Below are positions 44,141-53,351 of a DNA stretch of 64,000 nt, one piece after another; the first letter of the stretch is position 1, and every line of letters starts with the position of its first letter. The DNA is from Planctomycetota bacterium. GTDB lineage: Bacteria > Planctomycetota > Planctomycetia > Gemmatales > Gemmataceae. The stretch covers positions 1 to 64,000 of the forward strand of contig JAKOSN010000221.1 in the NCBI GenBank assembly GCA_029777335.1. The letters are read 5' to 3'. A program made the position numbers and the translations under genes. The notes under the pieces are model-generated. The model was not told the DNA's origin and did no database searches. It saw nothing but the letters and a program-made list of their open reading frames with translations.

Positions 44141-47100
44141 ATGAGTGTGCTCCGCGAATGTGGCGCCGAACCAATCCCCGGGTATCGGCTCATCGAACCG
44201 CTCGGTAGCGGCGGCTTCGGCGAAGCCTGGAAATGTGAAGCGCCGGGGGGCATATACAAGGCAATCAAGTTTGTCTTTGGCAATCTCAATTCGCTCGACG
44301 ATGGCGATGCTGCGCGTGCGGAACAGGAACTGCAGGCCCTCCATCGCGTGAAGGAAGTCCGCCATCCCTTTGTCCTGGGGATGGATCGCATCGAGATTCT
44401 CGATGGCGAACTCGTGATCGTCATGGAGCTGGCAGACAAGAATCTCTTCGATGTTTATGTCGAGGCCCAATCGGCAGGGCTGGTGGGTATTCCACGCGAC
44501 CAGCTCATCAGTTTTATCCGCGATTCCGCCGAAGCTCTCGATTACATGTGCGAGAAACACGGTCTGCAACATCTCGATATCAAACCGCGCAATCTCTTTC
44601 TGGTCAGCGACCGCGTCAAGGTGGCCGACTTTGGGCTGGTCAAGCACCTGGAGCGATCGGGGATGAGTGGGATTCTGGGCGGCGTCACGCCGTTATACGC
44701 CTCCCCGGAGACGTTCACCGGAAAGTTTAGCGACCGCTCCGATCAGTACAGCCTGGCGATTGTGTATCAGGAGTTGCTGACTGCCCAGCGCCCGTTTAAC
44801 GGCAAGAACGCGCGCATGCTGGCCCATCAGCACATGAACGAGGCTCCTGAGTTGCGCTCCCTCCCGGAGGCGGAGCGGCCCATCATCGCACGCGCCCTTT
44901 CCAAGGATCCTGCCAAACGCTTTCCGAACTGCCTCTCGTTTGTCCGCGCCCTGTACACGGCTCGCTCGGCTCCCACCCGGCTGCGGGACTCCGAGGAGGG
45001 GCAGAAAGCCAATCGTCCGAAGACCCTCTACGACACGATGGAAGACATCCATCTGGAGCAGATGGTCGGCAAACAGGACGAGCTGGAAGAAGTCGATCTG
45101 GGCGGCAGTCTGGAAGAACTCGACGAGGTGTCGAATCTCGGCTTGACTGCTCATCTCCCGCAGACCGGGGCCCTGCGTCCAGCACTGATCATTGGCCTGG
45201 GGAGTCTGGGACGGCGCGCGTTGATGGAGCTGCGCTGTCGGCTCCTCGATCGCTTTGGCGATCTGGAGCGCGTGCCCATCTTCCGCTTTCTCTACATCGA
45301 TACCGATGCTGATGCGCTGCGCCAGGCCTGTCGCGGAGCCTCGGAAATCGCTTTCAAGCCCGACGAGGTTTACCATCTGCCGCTGCAACCGATCGCCCAT
45401 TATCGCCAGCGTCAGATGGCTCAGCTCAGCGAGTGGTTGCCGCCGCAGAAACTGTACACCCTGCCGCGCAACCTGAAAACGCAGGGGTCGCGCGCCCTGG
45501 GGCGCCTGGCCTTTAGCGACAACTATTTGCGGCTGGTTGCCCGCATCAAACGCGAACTGCAGGCGGTCTCCCACCCCGATGCGCTCTATCGCGCGGTGAA
45601 TGACACCGGGCTGGCACTGCGCGACAATATCCCCTGTGTCTCGGTGATCGCCAGCGCAAGCGGAGGATCGAGCGGTTTCCTTCCCGATCTGGGCTATGCG
45701 CTGAAACGCGTCCTCAAGCAGATGCGCCAACCCGAGGGCCACATCAACAGCTTTCTTTTCTGTGGTGCTCCGGATGACCCCGCCACTCCGCCAGCGGAAC
45801 AGGCCAACCTCTATGCCACCCTCACCGAACTCAACCACTTTGCCGAGGGGATGGCTCCCTTTTCCGCGCAGTATGGCGCCGATGGAGCGCGGATTCGCGA
45901 GGAGGGTCCGGCGTTCGAGGCGACCTACCTCCTCACCCATGCCCAGCGCAGTCCGGGTGCCCGACGTGATGCCGTGGCGCACCTGGGCAGCTATCTCTTC
46001 CACGAGTTGACCACCCCCCTGGGCCTGCAGCTGGAGCGCTGGCGGATCCACACCAACGGGGTCGCCTTTCGCAGCATCGGGACGCACGCAGTGTGGTTCC
46101 CCAGTGGGTTGCTACTGCGACTGGCCGCCCGGCGCGCTCTCAAGACGCTGGTGCAACACTGGACGACCATGCTCGAAGCTCCCACGGGGACCCGCGGAGT
46201 GGGCAACTACTCCGAGGTGGAAGCGGTGTGCGGCCGAATCCTCTCCGATCCGGATCTGCGACCGGAAGCACTCACCACCCAGCTCGAAACGCTCGCTGCC
46301 AACCATCTGGATGAAACCACTCCGTCGGCCGGGCTGGTCCAGTTTCTGAGCCAGCTGGAAGAACAATGCTGGCAGTTTGGCGGACCCGACGATCCCGGCG
46401 TCTGGGCGCGCCAGGCAGTCGGCCGGATGAAGGAATGGCTGGGCGGAGGCGTTCAACAACAGGGAAGCATGAGCGTGGGCTTGCGCAAGAGCCGGATCAC
46501 TCGTGCGCTGGAATCAGCCTATACCACCCTGGCGGAAACGTGGGATAAAAAGCTCGCCGAGGCAGTCCTGCAGCTCATGGATGTCCCCGGCCATCGCATT
46601 GCCATGACCGAGGCCGCCCTGGGCAAATTGATTCAATGGTGCGGCTCCATGACGGAGGCGCAACTGAATCGCGTTCGCGACCTCAATAGCAAGGCGGCTC
46701 AGGCTGAACTCCCGCTTCAGGAAGCGCTCCGCACCTGCATCAACGGCAACTCAGGCTGGAGTTTCTTTACCAACCGCCGCTCCCGTCCGCTTCGCCTCTT
46801 CCTGGATCATCTAGCCACGCACGCCCGCCAGTCGCTCACCGCCGATATCGCCACCGCCCTGCTCCAGTTTTATCACGCGCTCCAGGGGCGGCTGCGCGAT
46901 CAGCTGCGGGATTGCACCTTTGTCCGCCAGCGCTTGCGGGCCGTGGTCGAGGTCCTCGAAATGCCCCCCCTTGAGGACATGGACGACGAGATGAGCTACA
47001 CGCCCGAAATGACGCTCAGCCCCACCCCCCTCGCTTCTACCGAATCGTTCTGGGAGGTGCTCCGCGAATCGACCACCACGCGTGTTGTTCTTCCTGATGG

Positions 47101-47785
47101 CGAAAAAGAACTCGACCGAGCCGCCGGACGCTTTGTTTCCACCCTCACCCCCGAACACTGGGTTCATCTCGACCAGAACCTGCAAGAGTTTGTCTTCTCG
47201 CTCCAGGGCGGGATGAACAAACTCTGTCTGGCGGCCAGCGATGTCCAGCGTCACCTCGCCACCCCGCTCGTTGACCAGGCGGCGCGCTGTCTGCAGCAAT
47301 TCCTCCCGGTGACCGATGTGGCCCAGGTCGAACTTTGCCTGAGCGAGGATGGCCACGAGGATCTGCCGCGCATGATCCAGACCTCCTATGAACGCGCGAT
47401 TCCCCTGATTGCTCCCGAGGCCCCCCAGAAGCGTGATTCCAAGGTGCTGGCTCTGGCGGGACTTTCGCGCGCCTCGCTGCCGGAAATGGCGCTCGAAGGA
47501 GGCCAGCCACGAAACACCCAGACCTGCTTCCTGCTCATCCCGGGGAGTGAACACGGCAAAGTCTACGGCGACGAAGCGCAGAAGGTCATCCACGGCGTGC
47601 ACCTGGTTCGAGTTCCAGGCAAGGCCGATTTGATGTTCTGTCGCGAACAGGGCAACCTCACGCCCGCCGAACTGCGGCGCATGCTCACCCCTTGCCGCGC
47701 CGCCTACGAGGAAGCGCTTTATAACATCAATAACTCTCCGCACGCTCGCTTCGACACGCAGGACTGGGTGCCCCTGGAACCGTAA
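44141..47785 (+). CDS. Ser/Thr protein kinase fused to a tubulin-like domain
   Basis: 1214 residues from the ATG at 44141 (GAGGCGGACAGGT upstream). Residues about 14-285 are a kinase: GSGGFGEAW (22-30), catalytic Lys in YKAIKF, HLDIKPRN (Asp146, with Leu in place of the usual Arg of HRD), DFGLV (163) and LYASPETF. After an acidic linker (285-345), residues about 346-800 show a tubulin/FtsZ-like pattern: ALIIGLGSLGRRALMELRCRL, FLYIDTDADALRQ and SASGGSSGF near 505-513 in place of the tubulin GGGTGSG signature. This matches the 'tubulin-like' Pfam family (Tubulin_2). The last 400 residues are alpha-helical and unassigned. Probably cytoplasmic and a signalling or filament-forming protein. Confidence 0.8.
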   Translation: MSVLRECGAEPIPGYRLIEPLGSGGFGEAWKCEAPGGIYKAIKFVFGNLNSLDDGDAARAEQELQALHRVKEVRHPFVLGMDRIEILDGELVIVMELADKNLFDVYVEAQSAGLVGIPRDQLISFIRDSAEALDYMCEKHGLQHLDIKPRNLFLVSDRVKVADFGLVKHLERSGMSGILGGVTPLYASPETFTGKFSDRSDQYSLAIVYQELLTAQRPFNGKNARMLAHQHMNEAPELRSLPEAERPIIARALSKDPAKRFPNCLSFVRALYTARSAPTRLRDSEEGQKANRPKTLYDTMEDIHLEQMVGKQDELEEVDLGGSLEELDEVSNLGLTAHLPQTGALRPALIIGLGSLGRRALMELRCRLLDRFGDLERVPIFRFLYIDTDADALRQACRGASEIAFKPDEVYHLPLQPIAHYRQRQMAQLSEWLPPQKLYTLPRNLKTQGSRALGRLAFSDNYLRLVARIKRELQAVSHPDALYRAVNDTGLALRDNIPCVSVIASASGGSSGFLPDLGYALKRVLKQMRQPEGHINSFLFCGAPDDPATPPAEQANLYATLTELNHFAEGMAPFSAQYGADGARIREEGPAFEATYLLTHAQRSPGARRDAVAHLGSYLFHELTTPLGLQLERWRIHTNGVAFRSIGTHAVWFPSGLLLRLAARRALKTLVQHWTTMLEAPTGTRGVGNYSEVEAVCGRILSDPDLRPEALTTQLETLAANHLDETTPSAGLVQFLSQLEEQCWQFGGPDDPGVWARQAVGRMKEWLGGGVQQQGSMSVGLRKSRITRALESAYTTLAETWDKKLAEAVLQLMDVPGHRIAMTEAALGKLIQWCGSMTEAQLNRVRDLNSKAAQAELPLQEALRTCINGNSGWSFFTNRRSRPLRLFLDHLATHARQSLTADIATALLQFYHALQGRLRDQLRDCTFVRQRLRAVVEVLEMPPLEDMDDEMSYTPEMTLSPTPLASTESFWEVLRESTTTRVVLPDGEKELDRAAGRFVSTLTPEHWVHLDQNLQEFVFSLQGGMNKLCLAASDVQRHLATPLVDQAARCLQQFLPVTDVAQVELCLSEDGHEDLPRMIQTSYERAIPLIAPEAPQKRDSKVLALAGLSRASLPEMALEGGQPRNTQTCFLLIPGSEHGKVYGDEAQKVIHGVHLVRVPGKADLMFCREQGNLTPAELRRMLTPCRAAYEEALYNINNSPHARFDTQDWVPLEP

Positions 47786-47796
47786 TCTGGCGTCCC

Positions 47797-48207
47797 TCAG
47801 ATGGTCGCGATCACCTTCAACTCGATGGCAATGGGGGTTGGCAAGCGGCTGACCTCCACCGTGGTTCGCGTCGGCTGATTGTCACGGAAATAGTCTGCAT
47901 AGATCTTGTTGAACGTCGCAAAATCGTTCTGCATATCGGTGAGGAAGACCGTGACATCAACAATGCGCTCCCAGCTGGAGCCCGCATCTTCCAGAATGGT
48001 GCGAATGTTGCGGAATACCGAGTGACACTGGGCCGCAATGTCATGCCCTGCCACCTTCCCGGTCTCATCGAGAATCTGTCCAGGGATGCGATCGGTCCCC
48101 GGCTCCCGCGGACCAATTCCACTGAGAAACAGCAGCGAGCCCACCTGGCGCGCGTGGGGATAGGCGCCTACAGGACGCGGGGCGCGGGAACTGATCGTTT
48201 CGCTCAT
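47797..48207 (-). CDS. RidA-family protein, 2-aminomuconate deaminase-like
   Basis: 136 residues from the ATG at 48207, whose first base pairs overlap the stop of the aldehyde dehydrogenase gene (4-bp ATGA-type overlap). RidA features: VGSLLFLSGIGPRE, QCHSVFRNIRTILEDAGSSWERIVDVTVFLTDM and RTTVEVSRLPTPIAIELKVIATI. The long insert (GTDRIPGQILDETGKVAGHDI) and the C-terminus match the 2-aminomuconate deaminases (AmnD/NbaF type) better than general RidA. Those convert 2-aminomuconate to 4-oxalocrotonate. The tight coupling to an aldehyde dehydrogenase supports this; a general imine deaminase is the alternative. Confidence 0.75.
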   Translation of the reverse strand: MSETISSRAPRPVGAYPHARQVGSLLFLSGIGPREPGTDRIPGQILDETGKVAGHDIAAQCHSVFRNIRTILEDAGSSWERIVDVTVFLTDMQNDFATFNKIYADYFRDNQPTRTTVEVSRLPTPIAIELKVIATI

Positions 48208-49667
48208 CTCGGACTTTCCGTGGCATACTTGAGGCAAACGGTTTTTGGCTCGGTGAAAAAGCGGAGTGCCTCGTCTCCGCCTTCGCGCCCGACTCCACTC
48301 TGCTTGGTCCCCCCGAAGGGAGTGCGCAGATCACGCAATAACCAGCAGTTAATCCACACGGTGCCCGCATCCAGCTGCTCCGCCACCCGATGCGCCCGGG
48401 CCAGATCGCCGGTCCACAACGACGCCGACAAGCCGTAGGGAGTGCTGTTCGCCCACTCGATCACCTCGGTTTCGGTGCGAAAGGGCGTCACTGTGACCAC
48501 CGGTCCAAAAATCTCTTCCTGGTTCACGCGGCAATTCACCGGCAGATCGGCGATCACGGTCGGTGCCACATAATATCCCCCCTGGCATCGAGGTGGAAGA
48601 AGCGGGGGAGCACCGCCGCCGCACAGGATGCGCCCCCCTTCCTCAACAGCGAGCCGCAGATAGCCCAGCACCTTCTCCCGATGCGCTGCCGAAATCAAGG
48701 CTCCCTGGTCGGTCGCAGGGTCGAGCGGATCGCCTACCTGCAGCGCCTTTGCACGCTCGACCAGTCGTTCCAGAAAGCGGGGATAGATCGCTTCCTCCAC
48801 GAAGAGCCGCGACCCACACAGACAGATTTCCCCCTGGTTCTCAAAGGCGGCTCGCACACTCCCCGCCAGTGTTTCCTCGAACGTACAATCGGCGAAGACC
48901 ACGTTGGGATTCTTCCCTCCGAGTTCCAGGGTCATCTTCTTGAACAGTGGGGCGGCATTCCGAGCGATGTCGGCGCCGGTTCTCGTTCCCCCTGTGAAGG
49001 ACAACGTGCGCACCGTGGGATGAGTCACCAGCGCTGCGCCCACCTTGCTCCCCAACCCGTGCACCACATTGAGCACCCCGGGTGGAAGACCGACCTGCTG
49101 GCACAATTCGGCCAGCAAGTGGGCAGTCACCGGCGTCAGTTCGGAGGGCTTCGCCACCGCGGTATTCCCCGTCGCCAGCGCTGGAGCAATCTTCCACGTG
49201 AGCAGATAGAGCGGCAGATTCCACGGCGAAATAAGCCCTGCCACTCCGCGCGGCTGACGAAGCACATAGTTGAGCGCCAGTTGATCAGTGCGATAACACT
49301 CGCTCTCGGTGTGGAGGATGGCAGTGGCGAAGTAGCGAAAGTTCGCCGCGGCCCGAGGAATATCCAGGGCACGCGCCAGACGTAGTGGTTTGCCGGTGTC
49401 CACGCACTCCGCCTGGGCGAATCGGTCCAGATTGGCCTCAATCCGCTGCGCAAGATCAAGCAACAACTGCGACCGTTCCGCCGCCGGGGTGCGCGCCCAC
49501 CCCGGAAAGGCCCGTCGGGCCGCTGCAACCGCCTGATCCACATCGCGGCCATCGCTATCCGGTACCTGGGAGTAAACCTCCCCGGTGGCGGGTTCGTGGT
49601 TCGGGAGATACGCGCCTCCAAGCGGCGCACGCCATTCGCCGTCGATGAAGTTGGCCAGGGTGAGCAT
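48204..49667 (-). CDS. Aldehyde dehydrogenase, 2-aminomuconic/2-hydroxymuconic semialdehyde type
   Basis: 487 residues from the ATG at 49667; the open frame extends 159 codons upstream but into the antisense of the next gene. ALDH motifs: ISPWNLPLYLLTWKIAPALATG, FTGGTRTGADI, LELGGKNPNVVFAD (catalytic Glu) and NQGEICLCGSR with catalytic Cys282. The C-terminal GGTKQSGVGREGGDEALRFFTEPKTVCLKY is typical of the 2-hydroxymuconic/2-aminomuconic semialdehyde dehydrogenases. Stop overlaps the RidA-like start, so translation is coupled. Together the pair points to the lower kynurenine (tryptophan) or aminophenol pathway; no other gene of that pathway is in the window. Confidence 0.85.
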   Translation of the reverse strand: MLTLANFIDGEWRAPLGGAYLPNHEPATGEVYSQVPDSDGRDVDQAVAAARRAFPGWARTPAAERSQLLLDLAQRIEANLDRFAQAECVDTGKPLRLARALDIPRAAANFRYFATAILHTESECYRTDQLALNYVLRQPRGVAGLISPWNLPLYLLTWKIAPALATGNTAVAKPSELTPVTAHLLAELCQQVGLPPGVLNVVHGLGSKVGAALVTHPTVRTLSFTGGTRTGADIARNAAPLFKKMTLELGGKNPNVVFADCTFEETLAGSVRAAFENQGEICLCGSRLFVEEAIYPRFLERLVERAKALQVGDPLDPATDQGALISAAHREKVLGYLRLAVEEGGRILCGGGAPPLLPPRCQGGYYVAPTVIADLPVNCRVNQEEIFGPVVTVTPFRTETEVIEWANSTPYGLSASLWTGDLARAHRVAEQLDAGTVWINCWLLRDLRTPFGGTKQSGVGREGGDEALRFFTEPKTVCLKYATESPR

Positions 49668-49744
49668 TGGCAACACTCTCGCTTGAGCCCAGGAGGATGA
49701 CGGAGAGGATCCGATCCCCTGCGCCGCCTCGACAAACAGGCCTT

Positions 49745-51496
49745 CTAGTCGCGTGCAGGCTTCTTCTCCTTGTAGCGCTGCAGGCGTTGCTGATACTCGG
49801 TTTTGCGGAACGGCGCGGCGACCTCGATCGCCCGACTCGCACATTGGACCGCCTCGTCGAACTCGCCCACCTCGGCGTGGGCGGCCGCCAGCGTGTCCAG
49901 AAACTCTCCGTTTCTGGGTTCCCTGGCAACCAGTTCCTTCGCCATGCTGAGCGCCTTCTTCCCGTCGCGGTATTTGTCCTCGGGGCAGGTGGCGAGAAAG
50001 AAGGCATAGTTGTTGCGCAGATAGGGATTTTCTCCATCCAGTTTCTCCGCTTCCTGAAAGGCGGCGGATGCCTGCGCATATTCCTTGCGACTGAAATGCG
50101 TCACTGCCCGCTGAATCGCCTGCGACGCAGGCGAAATCGTCCACGAGGCCGGAGGTGCCAGCGCTGGATACTCGGTGATGCTACTGAAGTCGAACGGCGT
50201 TCCGTATTCGCTCTGCCAGAGCTTCTTTTGCTCCGCATCAAGGAGAGCACCGAGCTTTTCAATCGCTTTCCGATCGAGTTCCATCACTTTTGTGGTGATC
50301 GTCCGCACCATCTCCTCCGTGGGGCTCGCACCTGGGGAGGGAAGAGTGCGGAGAAAAGCGCGGCCTGCCTGCGCGTGGTCGGCCTGGATTGCCAGCAACT
50401 GTTTCTTCTGCTCGGCGGTCCATTTGTACTGAGGCAACTGCAGCAAGACCGTCATCAGCCCGTCGACCCCAACCATTTGCTTCAACAGCTGATTGTAGCG
50501 CTCTCGTTGCTCTGGCTTGAGCACCTCTTTCTCCACCTGGGCGCGTGCTGCCAACCCCATGCGCGACCACAGTTCGATTTCCTTGCGCGCCTGGTCAACC
50601 TGCTGCAGCGCGAGTTGCTCCTGCGTTTTGGCATTGTTGCGATAGGCCTCCATCAGCGCCTTGCGCAGTTGGCTCAGTTGCTCACCCGTCACTTTGAGTT
50701 CCTCACTCACCGCGGCGCCATGCAGCCCGAGTAGCTGCGCCGTGGGCGAAGACAGATCAGCCAGCGGGCCAAGCGGGGGATCGTCCGGCTGGAAAGGAGC
50801 TGCTCCGCGTGGGGCAGTCCAGGGTGCCCCGGTGAGTTGTTGCCACTTTTGCCGCTGCGCCATGCTCAGCAAACCGAGCGCTTGTTCGAAGGTCTTGCGC
50901 ATCAGGGCGCTTTCGGCAGGACCAAAGCGCTTGTTAAATTCCTCGACGTTGCCCTTGCTCTCGGCGGTGATTTTCTGAACCAGGACAAGCTGCTCGTCGA
51001 GCATCTTCTCCGCCAGTTTTTTCAGAGCTTCTCTCTGCTTGTCGCTGAGATTTAACTCCTTTTGCACCGCTCCCAGCTGAAAGGCGTTGATCCCCATCAG
51101 ATGGTACTTGAGCTGACGCAGACGGGCGCTCTGTTCGGGCTTGAGAATCGTACCCGCGGCCTGAAAGACTCCCTGATCGATGGTTTCGGTAAGCCGTTCC
51201 AGCCCTTGATTGATGGTAGCTGCCTGGGCTTCAAGCCTGGCCCGTTCCTCCTTGTACTGGGCGAGAACCGCCGCTGGAATCTTGTCAATGCGTGCGAGCT
51301 GGTCGCGGTCGAGCCTGAGTTCTTGCTGCACACTGCGCGTCAGAAGCAAACGAAACCCCGGTTCATGTTGAATCAGCGGGGAGCCACCCAGCGGCCCCGG
51401 AACTCCGAGGGGCACCATCGCGGGGACCTGGGCCAGGCACAAGGCGGGAAAGCCGAGGGGAAGCAGGAGCAACGCCAGCCACAACGATCGACGCAT
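49745..51496 (-). CDS. Exported helical repeat protein with C-terminal TPR
   Basis: 583 residues from the ATG at 51496, preceded by AAGGAGAGG. Signal peptide MRRSLWLALLLLPLGFPALCLA. Residues about 45-430 consist of repeated helical units with a L-x(3)-Q-x(5)-I/L pattern (ELRLDRDQLARIDKIPAA, ILKPEQSARLRQLKYHLMG, ELNLSDKQREALKKL, KVTGEQLSQLRKALME), like the Spy/CpxP LTxxQ motif found in many planctomycete exported proteins. Residues about 470-583 form tetratricopeptide repeats (HFSRKEYAQASAAFQEAEKLDGENPYLRNNYAFFLA). A role in periplasmic protein binding or stress is inferred from the pattern only. It is 77 bp before the aldehyde dehydrogenase gene. Confidence 0.75.
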   Translation of the reverse strand: MRRSLWLALLLLPLGFPALCLAQVPAMVPLGVPGPLGGSPLIQHEPGFRLLLTRSVQQELRLDRDQLARIDKIPAAVLAQYKEERARLEAQAATINQGLERLTETIDQGVFQAAGTILKPEQSARLRQLKYHLMGINAFQLGAVQKELNLSDKQREALKKLAEKMLDEQLVLVQKITAESKGNVEEFNKRFGPAESALMRKTFEQALGLLSMAQRQKWQQLTGAPWTAPRGAAPFQPDDPPLGPLADLSSPTAQLLGLHGAAVSEELKVTGEQLSQLRKALMEAYRNNAKTQEQLALQQVDQARKEIELWSRMGLAARAQVEKEVLKPEQRERYNQLLKQMVGVDGLMTVLLQLPQYKWTAEQKKQLLAIQADHAQAGRAFLRTLPSPGASPTEEMVRTITTKVMELDRKAIEKLGALLDAEQKKLWQSEYGTPFDFSSITEYPALAPPASWTISPASQAIQRAVTHFSRKEYAQASAAFQEAEKLDGENPYLRNNYAFFLATCPEDKYRDGKKALSMAKELVAREPRNGEFLDTLAAAHAEVGEFDEAVQCASRAIEVAAPFRKTEYQQRLQRYKEKKPARD

Positions 51497-51660
51497 TGGT
51501 TCCTCTCCTTGAACAGCGTGGGCGGAAGTTGCCTGTATCTTGACGAAAGGGAACAACAAGTGCAACAGCGCGCGGGCGAGAGCGCCTCTTGCCATCGACC
51601 GTGCTGGCTGCTTAACTGACTGGTGTTCCGCCACGCGATCCAACACAAGGAGCATTCGTG

Positions 51661-52209
51661 ATGAAGCGAACCTGGTGCCTGGGAATGGGCTTGCTGGCGC
51701 TGGTGGCGTTCAGCGCCTCCGCCGCAGACAAGGGAACTGAGGTCAAGCTGGACGGGGTGAAATCAACCGCGCCGGCAAGCTGGAAGGAAGAAGCGCCAGC
51801 CAACCAGATGCGCCTGATGCAGTTCAAATTGCCTCACGCCAAGGATGACAAGGCCGACGGCGAGGTGGTCATCTTCAGGAACGCCGGCGGAACACCGAAG
51901 GCCAACGTGGAACGCTGGAAGTCGCAGTTCCGTGCGCCGGAAGGGAAAAAGATCGACGACGTGACCAAGGTGAGCGAGATCAAGATCGGCGGACGGCCGG
52001 CCACCATGGTCGAGATCCAGGGCACCTACCTGTTCAAGGCGCGCCCCTTCGATCCGCAGGCGAAAACCGAGGCACGCCCGGATTACACCATGATCGCCAT
52101 CCATTTCGAGGGCGACAAGAATCTCTATCACATCCGTATGGTTGGACCGAGCAAGACGATCGATCAGTACAAGAAGGGATTCGAGGAGTGGCTCAAGGAG
52201 TTCAAATAA
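51661..52209 (+). CDS. Exported hypothetical protein
   Basis: 182 residues from the ATG at 51661, with AAGGAG 8 bases upstream; a GTG three bases earlier is possible. Signal peptide MKRTWCLGMGLLALVAFSASA. The mature part (VKSTAPASWKEEAPANQMRLMQFKLP, GEVVIFRNAGGTPKANVERWKSQFR, VEIQGTYLFKARPFDP, YHIRMVGPSKTIDQYKKGFEEWLKEFK) recalls PsbP-like or 'exported lipoprotein' domains found in planctomycetes. Function unknown. Divergent from the TPR gene; two hairpins follow. Confidence 0.75.
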   Translation: MKRTWCLGMGLLALVAFSASAADKGTEVKLDGVKSTAPASWKEEAPANQMRLMQFKLPHAKDDKADGEVVIFRNAGGTPKANVERWKSQFRAPEGKKIDDVTKVSEIKIGGRPATMVEIQGTYLFKARPFDPQAKTEARPDYTMIAIHFEGDKNLYHIRMVGPSKTIDQYKKGFEEWLKEFK

Positions 52210-52238
52210 GAGATCCGCTTTCTCTGCAAAGGATCTCT
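52209..52238 (+). terminator. Hairpin at the end of the exported hypothetical gene
   Basis: 8-bp stem (52209-52216 with 52231-52238, 14-nt loop) starts at the stop codon. Confidence 0.45.
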
Positions 52239-52252
52239 CGGTGATTTGCCGA

Positions 52253-52294
52253 CCGTTGCGCGGAGCGAAGGCAAACCGCTTGCCCGCGCAACGG
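52253..52294 (+). terminator. Second hairpin before queA
   Basis: Perfect 11-bp stem (52253-52263 with 52284-52294) with a small inner AGCG/CGCT stem. It lies 22 bp before the queA start, so it could also act on queA translation. Confidence 0.5.
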
Positions 52295-52316
52295 GCTCTG
52301 AAAGTCATCCCCGTTC

Positions 52317-53345
52317 ATGCGCACCGATCAACTCGATTATGACTTGCCCGCTCATCTGATCGCCCAGCACCCCGCCGCTCGTCGCGATGCCTCGCGTCTG
52401 ATGGTTCTCGCCCGGGCAGACCGGGTCATCACTCACCACCGCTTTGGCGAACTGCCTCAACTGCTGCGCGCCGGAGATCTGCTGATTCTCAACGACACGC
52501 GCGTGTTGCCTGCGCGGTTGCTGGGACAGCGAGCCCGCACGGGTGGACGGTGGGAAGGGCTTTTTCTGCACACCCTGGCCGATGGCAGCTGGGAGTTGCT
52601 CTGCCAGACGCGAGGCCGGCTGGAGGTGGGCGAAACGATCGTTCTCGATCCAGGGCCGTTGACGCTCACCCTGGTTGGCCGCCACGAAGGTCACTGGCTC
52701 GCGCGCCCGGATTCCTCGGAGCATGCGGTGGTTCTGCTGGAACGCCATGGGCAGATTCCCCTGCCGCCCTATATTCGCAAGGGTCATGCCGAGAACGAGG
52801 ATCGCGAAAGGTATCAAACAGTGTACGCGCGCCAGGAAGGGAGCGTGGCGGCACCGACCGCCGGTCTCCACTTCACCCCCGAAATCTTCACGCGCCTGGA
52901 GGAATCTGGGATCGAACGGGCTTTTGTCACTCTCCACGTGGGCGTGGGCACCTTTCAGCCCATCAAGGTCGAGGAGATCGAACAGCACCGGATGCATCGC
53001 GAATGGGGACAGTTGCCCGCCGAAACGGTTGCCGCCATGCAACGCTGCCGTGCACGCGGCGGGCGCATCGTCGCCGTTGGCACCACCAGCGTGCGCGTGC
53101 TGGAAACAGCGGCGCGACACGCTTCGCTCCAACCCTGGTCGGGAGAAACCGATCTGTTTATCTATCCGCCCTATTCCTTTCAGGTGATCGACGGGTTGCT
53201 CACCAACTTTCATCTGCCGCGTTCGACGCTTCTGCTCCTGGTCGGCGCCTTGGCTGGCCTCGATTTTCTCTTTCAGGCGTATCAGGTCGCCATTGCCCAG
53301 GAATACCGCTTTTTCAGCTATGGAGACGCGATGCTGATCGTGTAA
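52317..53345 (+). CDS. queA: tRNA preQ1(34) S-adenosylmethionine ribosyltransferase-isomerase
   Basis: 342 residues, the usual length. Characteristic segments: YDLPAHLIAQHPAARRDASRLMVL, LILNDTRVLPARL, LPPYIRKGHAE, GSVAAPTAGLHFTPEIF, LHVGVGTFQPIKVEEIEQHRMH and TDLFIYPPYSFQVIDGLLTNFHLP. QueA adds the epoxycyclopentane part of queuosine to the wobble base of GUN tRNAs in the cytoplasm. No strong ribosome site upstream. The next gene starts 6 bp after its stop and is probably coupled. Confidence 0.96.
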   Translation: MRTDQLDYDLPAHLIAQHPAARRDASRLMVLARADRVITHHRFGELPQLLRAGDLLILNDTRVLPARLLGQRARTGGRWEGLFLHTLADGSWELLCQTRGRLEVGETIVLDPGPLTLTLVGRHEGHWLARPDSSEHAVVLLERHGQIPLPPYIRKGHAENEDRERYQTVYARQEGSVAAPTAGLHFTPEIFTRLEESGIERAFVTLHVGVGTFQPIKVEEIEQHRMHREWGQLPAETVAAMQRCRARGGRIVAVGTTSVRVLETAARHASLQPWSGETDLFIYPPYSFQVIDGLLTNFHLPRSTLLLLVGALAGLDFLFQAYQVAIAQEYRFFSYGDAMLIV

Positions 53346-53351
53346 TCGACC

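Noticed and set aside
44121-44144. Seven-codon upstream frame whose TGA overlaps the kinase-tubulin ATG
   Set aside because: No ribosome site before it; such short frames arise by chance, so a leader peptide is not supported.
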